A DNA stretch of 64,000 nt from Saccharothrix tamanrassetensis (GTDB taxonomy: Bacteria > Actinomycetota > Actinomycetes > Mycobacteriales > Pseudonocardiaceae): NCBI RefSeq assembly GCF_014203665.1, contig NZ_JACHJN010000007.1, forward strand, positions 250,059 through 314,058, written 5' to 3'. A program made the translations under genes and the position numbers. The notes beneath the pieces were generated by a model, which was given only the letters and a program-made list of their open reading frames with translations, was not told the origin of the DNA and did not search any database. Shown piece after piece: positions 42,749 to 51,262 of this stretch (position 1 is the first letter of the stretch; every line of letters starts with the position of its first letter).

Positions 42749-44605
42749 ATGGCTGTGCCCGGAACTCCCGGCACGACGAACCCCGATTCGCCCACCCGCC
42801 GGACGGCGGTGGTGCTGGCCCTGCGCTACTACGGTCGCGAGCTGCGCCGGCAGCGCCGCAACTCCGTTCCCGCGCTCCTGCTGCCCGCGTTGGGCAACAT
42901 CTGCCTGCTGTACCTGGCACCGCTGGTGGTCGCCGCCCTGGTGGGCCGGCTCGCGGGAGGCGCGGACAGCGACCTCGCGACCGTGCTGCCGTACGTGCTC
43001 GGCTTCGCCGGCCTGCTGCTGCTCGCCGAGGTCCTGTGGCGGGTCGGCGTGCACTGCCTCAACCGCACCGACGGACGGGGCATCGAGAAGCTGGCCGTGG
43101 CCGGCATGGGGGAACTGCTGGGCAAGGACGCGGCGTTCTTCCACGACAACTTCGCGGGTTCGCTGACCAAGCGGGTGATCAGCTTCGCGACGCGGTTCGA
43201 GGAGTTCGTCGACACACTGGCGTTCTCGATCGTCGCGAACCTCGTGCCGCTGGCGTTCGCCTGCGTGGTCCTGTGGCGCTACGACCCGATGCTGGTCGTG
43301 GTGCTGCTCGGCCTCATCGCGTTCACCGGCTTCGTCATCGCACCGCTGATCCGCCGTCGCCAGGCGCTGGTGGACCAGCGGGAGGCCGCCATCGCCCGGG
43401 TGGCCGGGCACGTCGCCGACACCCTGACGAACATGGAGACGGTCCGGGCGTTCGCCGCCGAGGACCGGGAGGCCGCGGAGCACCGGGTCCGGGTCGCCGA
43501 ACAGCGGACGCTGACGCTGCGGTCGTGGGACTACGGGAACCTGCGGATCGACACCGTGGTCGCGCCGATGTCGGTTCTCACCAACGCGCTGGGCCTGCTG
43601 ATCGCGGTCGGCCTGGGCGGCGGCGGGCTGGGCGTCGAAGCGATCATGGTGACCTTCGCCTACTTCTCCAGCGCGACCAGGATCATGTTCGAGTTCAACC
43701 AGATCTACCGGCGGATGGAGAGCGCCCTCACCGAGGCGGCCCAGTTCACCGAACTCCTGCTCACCCCACCGACCGTGGTGGACCCGCCGGCGCCGGAACC
43801 GTTGCGGCCCGAGGACGCCGCCGTCCACTTCGACCGCGTCACGTTCGCGCACAGCGCGGGGCGCCCCTTGTTCGAGGGGCTGGACCTGAACATCCCCAGC
43901 GGCAGCAAGATCGGCCTGGTGGGTCGGTCCGGCGGCGGGAAGAGCACGCTGACCCGACTGCTGCTGCGCCTGATGGACGTCGACGGCGGCCGGATCCTGG
44001 TGGGAGGTCAGGACATCGCCACCCTGCGCCAGGCGGACCTGCGCAGCCTGATCGCCTACGTCCCCCAGGAACCCGCCATGTTCCACCGCTCGCTGCGCGA
44101 CAACATCGCCTTCGCCCGACCGGGAGCCACCGACGCCGACATCCGCCGCGCCGCCGAAGCCGCCCACGTGACCGAATTCGCCCAAGCCCTGCCGCAGGGC
44201 TTCGACACCCTGGTGGGCGAACGAGGCGTCAAACTGTCCGGCGGCCAACGCCAACGCGTGGCCCTCGCTCGGGCCATCCTGCGCGACGCGCCGATCCTCC
44301 TGCTGGACGAGGCGACCAGCGCCCTGGACTCGGAGAACGAAGTCCTCATCCAGGACGCCCTCTGGCAGCTCATGGAGGACCGCACGGCGCTGGTGGTGGC
44401 CCACCGCCTGAGCACGGTGGTCCGCATGGACCGCCTGGTGGTGCTGGACGAAGGCCGGATCCTGGAGCAGGGTACCCACGACGAACTGCTCCGGTCCCGA
44501 GGCGCCTACGCCCGCCTCTGGCACCACCAGTCCGGCGGCTTCCTGGCCGACGACAGCACGACCCGGCCGGCGGACCTGGAAGCCGACCGGACCACGGTGC
44601 GCTGA
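42749..44605 (+). CDS. ABC exporter, fused membrane and ATPase domains
   Basis: About 618 aa half-transporter of the MsbA/Lsr type. Six TM helices span about residues 40-320, followed by the nucleotide-binding domain: Walker A GRSGGGKSTLTRLLL, Q-loop AYVPQEPAMF, signature LSGGQRQRVALARAI, Walker B ILLLDEATSALD, H-loop VVAHRLST. It probably works as a homodimer to export a lipid, peptide or drug. GGAGAGG lies just before the ATG at 42749; ATG 42734 and GTG 42755 are in-frame alternatives. It is monocistronic, flanked by two identical palindromic boxes. Confidence 0.92.
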   Translation: MAVPGTPGTTNPDSPTRRTAVVLALRYYGRELRRQRRNSVPALLLPALGNICLLYLAPLVVAALVGRLAGGADSDLATVLPYVLGFAGLLLLAEVLWRVGVHCLNRTDGRGIEKLAVAGMGELLGKDAAFFHDNFAGSLTKRVISFATRFEEFVDTLAFSIVANLVPLAFACVVLWRYDPMLVVVLLGLIAFTGFVIAPLIRRRQALVDQREAAIARVAGHVADTLTNMETVRAFAAEDREAAEHRVRVAEQRTLTLRSWDYGNLRIDTVVAPMSVLTNALGLLIAVGLGGGGLGVEAIMVTFAYFSSATRIMFEFNQIYRRMESALTEAAQFTELLLTPPTVVDPPAPEPLRPEDAAVHFDRVTFAHSAGRPLFEGLDLNIPSGSKIGLVGRSGGGKSTLTRLLLRLMDVDGGRILVGGQDIATLRQADLRSLIAYVPQEPAMFHRSLRDNIAFARPGATDADIRRAAEAAHVTEFAQALPQGFDTLVGERGVKLSGGQRQRVALARAILRDAPILLLDEATSALDSENEVLIQDALWQLMEDRTALVVAHRLSTVVRMDRLVVLDEGRILEQGTHDELLRSRGAYARLWHHQSGGFLADDSTTRPADLEADRTTVR

Positions 44606-44678
44606 GCGCACACCGTCGCCCGCCCTCCGCTTCCGCGCTGTTCCGCCGCCCTCGGTCGTCCGCCGGCATGGCGACGGT

Positions 44679-44691
44679 GTCCACTGTGGAC
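44679..44691. repeat. GTCCAC-T-GTGGAC palindrome, copy 2
   Basis: Same 13-bp box as at 42656 in the opposite reading (central A/T), 73 bp beyond the ABC exporter stop. Confidence 0.45.
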
Positions 44692-44725
44692 GAGATTCCG
44701 ATCAGTGGACTGTGCACATGAGCGG

Positions 44726-44878
44726 CTAGTGTGCGCGGGCCTTCCGCCTCCGCGACGCTGACCGCCGCCGGGAACCCCGGGTGTTCCCTCGGGTCAGAAG
44801 CCGGACGGACGGTGCCTGCGAGCTGGTCCCGAGGGCTTCCCCGCAGTGCCGGCAGGTATAGGTGACCGGGCGGACCAT
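44726..44878 (-). CDS. Possible 50-aa CxxC micro-protein in a 355-bp gap
   Basis: The gap 44606-44960 has no clear gene. The best candidate is a 50-codon minus-strand ORF beginning MVRPVTYTCRHCGEALGTSS, with one CxxC knuckle and a very arginine-rich tail (RRRSASRRRKARAH). There is no ribosome site. It could be a real zinc-ribbon micro-protein, a fragment of one, or chance. The rest of the gap holds the promoterless end of the ABC gene and the palindrome at 44679. Confidence 0.3.
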   Translation of the reverse strand: MVRPVTYTCRHCGEALGTSSQAPSVRLLTRGNTRGSRRRSASRRRKARAH

Positions 44879-44960
44879 ATGCGGCAACGGTGGTTGTGCC
44901 CGTCAACGCCCGACGCCCCGTTTGCGGCGATCACTGCCCTGCGAACCCCTGAACGGCTGA

Positions 44961-46118
44961 TCAGGCGCGCGCGCAGTGGCTGAACAGGTCGTCCTGGGCC
45001 GCCTCGCACGCCGTCAGCAGGGCACCGCGCAGGACCGCCGAACCACCGAGGGCACTGGGGCGCACGGTGGTGGGTATCGGGGACCACGCGGCCAGGCGGT
45101 CGGCGACCCGGGCGGCCAGCGGGTCGCCGCCGGCTCGGCCGATCTCGCCGCCGAGCACCACGCAGCCGGGGTCGAGCACCGAGGTGATCGAGGCGGCGCC
45201 GATGGCGACCCGATCGGCGAGGGCGTCCAGGAAGCGTTCCGCACCGACGGCAACGGCCTCGCGGACGACGGCGGCGGCCGATGGCTCGTGAGGCGCGGCG
45301 GTGGCGGTGAGGCCGTGCTCGGCGGCCAGAGCGGTGATGGCCGCGGACGACGCGAGGGTGTGGAAGCCGTTGCCCGGGACGGGGCCCGGTACGCCCGGCA
45401 CGGGCAGGAAGCCGAGTTCGCCGGCGCCCCCGGACGCGCCCCGGTGCAGGGTGCCGTCGAGGACGAGGGCCGCGCCGGTGCCGTGGCCCAGCCAGAGCAG
45501 GGCGAAGGTGTCGCGGTCGCCGGCGTTGCCCGCGCGGTGTTCGGCCAGGGCCGCGACGCTGGTCTCGTTCTCCACGACGAGACGGCCGGGGAGGTCGCGG
45601 AGGGCGGACATGACGCCGCCGTGCCACTGCGGCAGTCCCGGTGTGCGGCGCAGTTCGCCGGTGGCCGGGTCCACCAGGCCCGGCACGCCGATGCCCACCG
45701 AGTGCAGGGCCTGGGCTCCCGCCCGGCGTGCGGCGTCCGTGACGAGGTCGACGGTGCGGTCGACGGCGGACGCCGGAGTGTCCCGGTCGACCGGGGTGGC
45801 GGCTTCGGCCAGCACGGTGCCCAGCAGGTCGGCCACGACGACCGCGACGCTGTGCGTGCGGATGTCCAGCGCGGCCACGTGGGCGCGGTCCCGGACGATG
45901 CCGTAGAGCTGCGCGTTGGGTCCTCGGCGGCGGACGTCGGCCTCGCCCACGACGGTGACCAGGCCGGCGTCGCCCAGGCGTTTCACCAGTTCGGCGATGG
46001 TGGGGCGGGACAGCCCGGTCAGCCGGGTCAGCTGGCCTGCGGTCAGCGGGCCGTCGCGCAGCAGGAGCAGGGCCTCCCGGTCGTTGATCGCCCGGGCGGC
46101 GCTCGGTGATGCGGGCAT
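44961..46118 (-). CDS. ROK-family transcriptional repressor
   Basis: 385 aa. N-terminal winged HTH (LTAGQLTRLTGLSRPTIAELVKRLGDAGLV) followed by the ROK sugar-kinase-like fold (ALDIRTHSVAVVVADLLGTV; GIGVPGLVDPATGELRRTPGLPQW; LLWLGHGTGAALVLDGTLHRGASGGAGELGFLPV). The usual ROK zinc motif CxCGxxGCxE is absent at its expected place, so sugar phosphorylation is unlikely and a pure sensor-repressor role is favoured. Divergent from an MFS gene with a palindrome between, which it likely represses in response to a sugar-like ligand. Confidence 0.9.
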   Translation of the reverse strand: MPASPSAARAINDREALLLLRDGPLTAGQLTRLTGLSRPTIAELVKRLGDAGLVTVVGEADVRRRGPNAQLYGIVRDRAHVAALDIRTHSVAVVVADLLGTVLAEAATPVDRDTPASAVDRTVDLVTDAARRAGAQALHSVGIGVPGLVDPATGELRRTPGLPQWHGGVMSALRDLPGRLVVENETSVAALAEHRAGNAGDRDTFALLWLGHGTGAALVLDGTLHRGASGGAGELGFLPVPGVPGPVPGNGFHTLASSAAITALAAEHGLTATAAPHEPSAAAVVREAVAVGAERFLDALADRVAIGAASITSVLDPGCVVLGGEIGRAGGDPLAARVADRLAAWSPIPTTVRPSALGGSAVLRGALLTACEAAQDDLFSHCARA

Positions 46119-46138
46119 GACCCGGCCCTCTCTTTCAT

Positions 46139-46155
46139 TCAGGAAGCCTTCCTGA
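46139..46155. promoter_or_regulatory. Palindromic operator between ROK repressor and MFS genes
   Basis: TCAGGAAG-C-CTTCCTGA, a perfect 8-bp inverted repeat with one central base, in an AT-rich part of the 68-bp divergent spacer. Its position between a repressor gene and its probable target supports an operator role. Confidence 0.7.
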
Positions 46156-46186
46156 TAATTTCCGAATCCTACAACGAGGGGAAGAG

Positions 46187-47356
46187 GTGGGGAACGTGGG
46201 CGACACAGCCATCGCCGGCGGTCTGCGGACCGCGCGGTTCGCGGTGGCCGCCGTCTTCGGCGTGCACGGCGCGGTGCTGGGGTCGTTCGCGACGCGGGTG
46301 CCGTGGCTCCAGGACCACACCTCGATCGGCGCGGGCCAGCTCGGGCTCGCCCTGGCGTTCCCGGCGATCGGCTCCGCACTGGCCATGCCGTTCGCCGCGC
46401 GGATCGGCCACCGGCTCGGCACCCGCACCGCGTTGCGGGTGCTGCTCGCCCTGTGGACGCTCGCGCTGACCCTGCCCTCGCTCGCACCGAACCTGCCGGC
46501 GCTGTGCGTGGCCCTGTTCGCGTTCGGCGCCTCGGCGGGCATGTCGGACGTGACCATGAACGCGCTCGGCGTCGAGGTCGAACGCGGGCTCGGCCGGTCG
46601 ATCATGTCCGGGCTGCACGGCATGTGGAGCGTCGGCGCGCTGGTCGGCTCCGCCGCCGGCACCCTCGCCGCCCACCTGGACGTCAGCGCCCGGCTCCACC
46701 ACGCGGTCGCCGCGGCCGTCCTCACCGCCGCCGGGCTGGTGGTGTGCCGGAGCGTGCCGGACCTGCGTCCCGAACAGGACGAGGAGCCGCCGCCGAGGTT
46801 CGCGCTGCCGCCCCGGTCGGCGCTGCTGATCGGCGCCATCGGGTTCTGCGCGGTGTTCGCCGAGGGCGCGAGCCTGGACTGGTCGGCGGTGTACCTGCGG
46901 GACGTGCTGGACACGTCGGCCGGCGTCGCCGCCGCGTCCACCACGGGTTTCGCCCTGACCATGGTGGTGGCCCGGCTCGCGGGCGACGCCGTGGTGAACC
47001 GGTTCGGCGCGGTGCGGACCGTGCGCGCGGGCGGCCTGGTCGCCGCCCTCGGCGGCCTGCTCGTGGTCGTCGCACCGCACCCGCTGGTCGCCATCGGCGG
47101 GTTCGGGTTGCTGGGCCTGGGGATCGCGGTCGTCGTGCCGCTGGCGTTCGCCGCCGCCGGTCACCAGGAAGCCAACGCGAGCCGCGCCATCGCGGGCGTC
47201 GCCACGATCACCTACACCTCGGGCCTGGTCGCGCCTTCCCTCATCGGCGGGATCGCGCAGGCCACCAACCTCACGGTCTCCTTCATGGTGGTGACCGCCC
47301 TCGCCTTCGGCCTCGTGCTGTTCGCCGGCGTGTTGTCCACCCGCACTCGCGGATGA
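46187..47356 (+). CDS. MFS transporter (YbjJ-like)
   Basis: 389 aa with about 12 TM helices. The opening FAVAAVFGVHGAVLGSFATRVPWLQDH (in part) and the central GMSDVTMNALGVEVERGLGRS are typical of the YbjJ-type subgroup, which I associate with sugar or metabolite efflux. GTG start at 46187; a second GTG three codons later also has a good site. Divergent from a ROK repressor, so the substrate is probably carbohydrate-like. It ends at a hairpin shared with the opposing gene. Confidence 0.87.
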   Translation: MGNVGDTAIAGGLRTARFAVAAVFGVHGAVLGSFATRVPWLQDHTSIGAGQLGLALAFPAIGSALAMPFAARIGHRLGTRTALRVLLALWTLALTLPSLAPNLPALCVALFAFGASAGMSDVTMNALGVEVERGLGRSIMSGLHGMWSVGALVGSAAGTLAAHLDVSARLHHAVAAAVLTAAGLVVCRSVPDLRPEQDEEPPPRFALPPRSALLIGAIGFCAVFAEGASLDWSAVYLRDVLDTSAGVAAASTTGFALTMVVARLAGDAVVNRFGAVRTVRAGGLVAALGGLLVVVAPHPLVAIGGFGLLGLGIAVVVPLAFAAAGHQEANASRAIAGVATITYTSGLVAPSLIGGIAQATNLTVSFMVVTALAFGLVLFAGVLSTRTRG

Positions 47357-47418
47357 CCGGCGGTGGTGCGGATCCGCGGGCGGGCATCGAAAGCGGTCGC
47401 CGCGCACCCGAGCGGGCC

Positions 47419-47443
47419 GGCCCGCCGCCGAACGCGGCGGGCC
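47419..47443. terminator. Bidirectional 10-bp hairpin terminator
   Basis: Arms GGCCCGCCGC (47419-47428) and GCGGCGGGCC (47434-47443) around CGAAC, between convergent MFS and MerR-PP2C genes. Confidence 0.75.
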
Positions 47444-47456
47444 TTCGACGCGCTAC

Positions 47457-48542
47457 CTACCCGGCAGGCACGACCGCAGCCCGCCCCACGTCCGCGGGCA
47501 CGACGTCCGCGACCACGCAGACCACGTTGTCCGGACCGCCGTTCTCGTTCGCCAGCTCCACCAGCCGCCGCGTCGCCTCCTCCGGGTCGGGCACCGTGCA
47601 CAGCACGTCCCGCAGGTCGGGCTCGGGCACGACGGTGTGCAGGCCGTCCGAGCACAGCAGGTACCGGTCGCCCGGCAGGGCGTCGTGCAGGGACAGGTCC
47701 GGCTCGACCTCCTTGCCGTGCAGCGCGCGCACCAGCAGCGACCGCTGCGGGTGGCTCGCCGCCTCCTCCTCGGTGAGCCTGCCCTCGGCGATCAGCGACT
47801 GCACCACCGTGTGGTCGTGCGTGATGCGGAACAGCTCGTCGCCGCGCCGCAGGTACACCCGCGCGTCGCCGACGTGCACCAGGCCCAGGCGCGACCCGGA
47901 CAGCACCAGCGCGGTCAGCGTGGTCCCGCTGCACTCGGGGGCGGGGTCGGCCGACAGCAGGTCGCCGACCGCCGCCCCGGCCCGGTGCACGGCGTCCGCC
48001 AGGGTGTTGAGCAGTTCGCCCGCCGGGATGGCGGTGTCCAGCCGGGCGAGGGTCTCGATGGCCGTCGAGCTGGCCGGTGCGCCGCGCGCGCCGAACCCGT
48101 CGGCTACCGCGAGCAGCCGTTCGCCGGCGTAGCCGCGGTCCTGGTTCGACTCGCGGACGAGTCCTCGGTCGGTGCGCAACGCGTAGCGCAGTGCCACGGT
48201 CATGGTGGTGTCCTTCCCGGAGAGCTGTTCCACGAGGAAGGTGGCCAGGTTCCGGCGGGCGGCCGTGTCCGCTTCGACCCGCGCCCAGTAGGCGCGGACC
48301 TCCGCGGCGGCGTCCGGCGGGTCGAGCTCGCAGACGTGCCGGATGCGGGCCAGCGGCATGCCGAGCCTGCGCAGCCACGCCACCAGGCGGGCCTGGTCGA
48401 GCTGGTCCGGCGAGTACAGCCGGTAGCCCGACAGCGGGTCTACCCGGGCCGGTGTGAGCAGCCCGAGCTCGTCGTAGAGCCGGAGCGCCTTCGGTGACAG
48501 GCGGGCGGCCCGCGCGAACTCCCCGATGGTGACCAGCTCCAC
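47457..48542 (-). CDS. MerR-type regulator fused to a PP2C protein phosphatase
   Basis: About 361 aa. Residues 1-70 are a MerR HTH (VTIGEFARAARLSPKALRLYDELGLLTPARVDPLSGYRLY), followed by a short coiled helix and, from about 115, a PP2C phosphatase: DRGLVRESNQDRGY, LLAVADGFG with the metal aspartate, GDARVYLRRGDELFRITHDHT, PGDRYLLCSDGLH and GGPDNVVCVV near the end. It would couple dephosphorylation of Ser/Thr proteins to transcription. The GTG at 48542 follows GGAGGGGG. A MerR-like operator lies upstream. No partner kinase is nearby. Confidence 0.9.
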   Translation of the reverse strand: MELVTIGEFARAARLSPKALRLYDELGLLTPARVDPLSGYRLYSPDQLDQARLVAWLRRLGMPLARIRHVCELDPPDAAAEVRAYWARVEADTAARRNLATFLVEQLSGKDTTMTVALRYALRTDRGLVRESNQDRGYAGERLLAVADGFGARGAPASSTAIETLARLDTAIPAGELLNTLADAVHRAGAAVGDLLSADPAPECSGTTLTALVLSGSRLGLVHVGDARVYLRRGDELFRITHDHTVVQSLIAEGRLTEEEAASHPQRSLLVRALHGKEVEPDLSLHDALPGDRYLLCSDGLHTVVPEPDLRDVLCTVPDPEEATRRLVELANENGGPDNVVCVVADVVPADVGRAAVVPAG

Positions 48543-48597
48543 TACCCCACCCCCTCCTCGGCCGGACCGTGCCGGCCCGGCGGAGTCCACCGTGCGG

Positions 48598-48619
48598 CTT
48601 CCCCCAGGGTGAAGGTCAA
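48598..48619 (-). promoter_or_regulatory. MerR-type promoter/operator
   Basis: Read on the minus strand, TTGACC (48619-48614) runs into CTTCACCC-T-GGGGGAAG (48614-48598), a 17-bp inverted repeat with one mismatch placed right after the -35-like hexamer. That arrangement is typical of MerR-controlled promoters and suggests autoregulation. Confidence 0.5.
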
Positions 48620-48665
48620 CTCGATGCCCGAAGAGGTCGTCCGAGCAGCGGTCGGGGCGCGCGTG

Positions 48666-49889
48666 TCACGTGAGCCAGGCGCGGGCCCCGGCGACCAGCG
48701 CCGCCACGCCGACCTCCAGGGTCGGGCTGATGACCGGCGCGAACAGCGGCGAGTGGTTGGCGGGCAGGCCGCCGACCACCGCGCGCAGCTCGTCCATGGT
48801 CGTCGCGTCGGCGAACGCCGCCGGGTCCGCGCCGCCGAGCAGCCAGTACACCAGCGGCACGCCCGCCGCCGTGGCGAACACGCCCACGTCCTCGCTGCCG
48901 GTGACCGGGCCGGGGTCGACCACGCGCTGACCGGTCACCACACCGGCCAGCCCGGCACGGACGCGCTCGACCGCGTCGGGATCGTTGACGACCGCCGGGT
49001 AGCGCGACACCGCGACGATCTCCGGCTCACGGGGCGCGCCTGACGCCGCCGCCTCGGCCCGCACGATCCGCTCCACGGCCGTCAACACCCGCTCCCGCAC
49101 CACCGGGCTGTAGCTGCGGACGCTGAGCAGCAGCTCGGCCTCGTCCGGGATGATGTTGGCCACCGTGCCGGCCCGGATCGCGCCGACCGTGAGCACGGCC
49201 GTCTCACCGGCCGCGATCTCCCGCGACACGATGGTCTGCAACCGCAGCACGGTCGCCGCCGCCATCACCACCGGGTCCACCGACGCCTCCGGCCGCGCCC
49301 CGTGGCCGCCCTCGCCGTACAGCGTCACGCGCAAGGTGTCCGACGCCGCGAACGCCGCACCGGGGCGCAGCCCCACGAACCCGGCGGGGATCGGCGCGAC
49401 GTGCTGGCCCAGCACCACGTCGGGCTTGTCGAACCGGTCGAACAGCCCGTCGTCGACCATTCCCTGCGCGCCGCCGCCGGCCTCCTCGGCGGGCTGGAAC
49501 ACGGCGATGACCGTCCCGCGCCACGCCTCGCGCGTGGCCGCCAGTTCGCGCACCGCACCGACCAGGCACGTCACGTGCACGTCGTGCCCGCACGCGTGCG
49601 CGACCGGCACGGCTTCCCCGTCCCGGTCGACAACGGTCGTGCTGGCGTACGGCAGGCCGGTGCGCTCGGCCATCGGCAGCGCGTCCATGTCGGCGCGCAG
49701 CATCACGGCGGGTCCGTCACCGTTGCGCAGCACACCCACGACGCCGGTTCGGCCGACCCCCTCGGTGGTGTCGAACCCGGCGGCACGCAGTTCCCGCGCG
49801 GCGATCGCGGCCGTCCGGGTCTCGGCGAACCCGAGTTCGGGGTGCTGGTGCAGGTCTCGGTACAGATCGGCAAGGCTCACGACGATCAC
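48666..49889 (-). CDS. M20-family amidohydrolase (IAA-amino acid hydrolase-like)
   Basis: About 407 aa metallopeptidase-type amidohydrolase. Metal-binding marks are HACGHDVHVTCLVGA and QPAEEAGGGAQGMVDDG, and the lid/dimerisation domain begins SDTLRVTLYGEGGHGARPE. Such enzymes hydrolyse N-acyl amino acids, small peptides or conjugates. The start is uncertain (GTG at 49889 or 49880, or an ATG at 49919). It follows the hydrazine-type operon on the same strand but is separated by a strong hairpin, so it may be an independent gene. Confidence 0.88.
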   Translation of the reverse strand: MIVVSLADLYRDLHQHPELGFAETRTAAIAARELRAAGFDTTEGVGRTGVVGVLRNGDGPAVMLRADMDALPMAERTGLPYASTTVVDRDGEAVPVAHACGHDVHVTCLVGAVRELAATREAWRGTVIAVFQPAEEAGGGAQGMVDDGLFDRFDKPDVVLGQHVAPIPAGFVGLRPGAAFAASDTLRVTLYGEGGHGARPEASVDPVVMAAATVLRLQTIVSREIAAGETAVLTVGAIRAGTVANIIPDEAELLLSVRSYSPVVRERVLTAVERIVRAEAAASGAPREPEIVAVSRYPAVVNDPDAVERVRAGLAGVVTGQRVVDPGPVTGSEDVGVFATAAGVPLVYWLLGGADPAAFADATTMDELRAVVGGLPANHSPLFAPVISPTLEVGVAALVAGARAWLT

Positions 49890-49928
49890 TATCTGCGCCC
49901 CGGCGGCGGCCGGCAACACACCGGCGTC

Positions 49929-49955
49929 GGGCCGTCACCCTCGCGGTGACGGCCC
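49929..49955 (-). terminator. Terminator of the hydrazine-type operon
   Basis: Perfect 11-bp arms GGGCCGTCACC (49929-49939) and GGTGACGGCCC (49945-49955), 5-nt loop, 10 nt past the MFS exporter stop. Confidence 0.85.
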
Positions 49956-49964
49956 GCGCCCGGA

Positions 49965-51230
49965 TCAGCCCTGCGTGACCGGCTCCTCCACCGGTTCCGC
50001 CGCCGGGGTTTCCTTCTTCGTGTCCTTCGTCGCCACGAACCCGACCGCCGCCGCCACGAAGGACAGCGCGCCCAGCACCGGCCACACCGCGTGGCCCAGC
50101 TGGAGGAACAGGAACCCGCCGACGATCGGGCCGGCCGCCGCGCCCAGGCCGTACACGAACTGGAAGCTGCCGATGTAGCGACCCCTGAGGTGAGCGGGGG
50201 CGACCACGCCGGGGTAGGAGAACACCACGGGACCGCCGATGATCTCCGCCAGCGTCCAGAGCAGCGTGCCGGTGATGATCACGGCCGGGCCCAGCGGCAG
50301 GCCGTACGCGGCGACGCCCAGACCGAGCAGCACGAAACACGTGGCCACGACGACCTTGGCCGGCATGTTCTGCGTCTTCTTGGTGACCACGAGCTCGAAC
50401 AGGATCACCACGGCGCCGTTCAACGCGACCGCGAAGGTGTACCAGAAGATCGGCACCCCGGCCTTCTGCACGTCCAGCGGGAGCGTGGACAGGTACTGCA
50501 CGTAGACCACGCCGTTGATGAACACCACGAACAGGAACGCCAGGTAGCGGCGGTCGCGGAACACGTCCGCGTAGCTGCCGGTCGAGGCCGGGGCGGCCTC
50601 GTCGTCACCGCCGGCGCGGATGCGCTTCTCCTCCGCCTTGGACGGCAACGCCAGGTGCGCCAGCACCGCGTAGGCCAGCGCGACCAGCGCCTCGCCCCAG
50701 AACAGCAGGTGGTAGCTGTCCCCGCCCCACTGGTAGAGGGCGAACCCGATCAGCGGCGCGGCGGTCGTGCCCAGGTTCAGGCCGAACCGGTACATCGCGA
50801 AGATCATCACCTGGCGGTCGTCGTCGGTCAGCTCGGAGAGCAGCGTCGCCGACGCCGGCCGGTAGACCTGCCCCACCGCGCCCACCAGGGCGGTCGCCAC
50901 GATCAGCAGCGGGTAGCTGGGCAGGTAGAGCAGCGCGGCGATGAGACCCGCCGAGCCGGCCATGCTCAGCACCGTGGAGTTGCGCGCGCCGAGCCGGTCC
51001 GCGAGCGCGCCGCCGACCAGCACGCCGATGACGCTGCCGACGCCGTAGACGCCGAGCGCGGTGGCCGCCTGGCCCGCGGAGTAGCCCTTCGCGGTCAGGA
51101 ACAGCACCAGGAAGATGTTGAGGAAGCCGCCGATCTTGTTGACGAAGACGCCGCCCAGGACCGCCTTCACCGCCATCGGCGACTCGACGAACGTGGTCCA
51201 GATGCCTGTTGACTTGTTCTGCGTTGCCAT
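49965..51230 (-). CDS. MFS exporter of the hydrazine-type cluster
   Basis: About 421 aa, 12 TM helices, drug-efflux or peptide-transport type (AVLGGVFVNKIGGFLNIFLV at the start; ADRLGARNSTVLSMAGSAG as motif A; a charged central loop EEKRIRAGGDDEAA). Last gene of the operon, 32 nt behind an ATP-grasp ligase gene and followed by a strong terminator. It is the natural candidate for exporting the product and giving self-protection. GTG 51233 is the alternative start. The substrate is inferred from context only. Confidence 0.87.
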   Translation of the reverse strand: MATQNKSTGIWTTFVESPMAVKAVLGGVFVNKIGGFLNIFLVLFLTAKGYSAGQAATALGVYGVGSVIGVLVGGALADRLGARNSTVLSMAGSAGLIAALLYLPSYPLLIVATALVGAVGQVYRPASATLLSELTDDDRQVMIFAMYRFGLNLGTTAAPLIGFALYQWGGDSYHLLFWGEALVALAYAVLAHLALPSKAEEKRIRAGGDDEAAPASTGSYADVFRDRRYLAFLFVVFINGVVYVQYLSTLPLDVQKAGVPIFWYTFAVALNGAVVILFELVVTKKTQNMPAKVVVATCFVLLGLGVAAYGLPLGPAVIITGTLLWTLAEIIGGPVVFSYPGVVAPAHLRGRYIGSFQFVYGLGAAAGPIVGGFLFLQLGHAVWPVLGALSFVAAAVGFVATKDTKKETPAAEPVEEPVTQG

Positions 51231-51262
51231 CACTTCACATCTCTCGGGGGGTTTGCGGGGGT

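Noticed and set aside
48666-49889. M20 amidohydrolase as a certain member of the hydrazine-type cluster
   Set aside because: A strong terminator separates it from the exporter gene, and similar enzymes are common elsewhere. It could still deprotect an intermediate, but the sequence does not show it.
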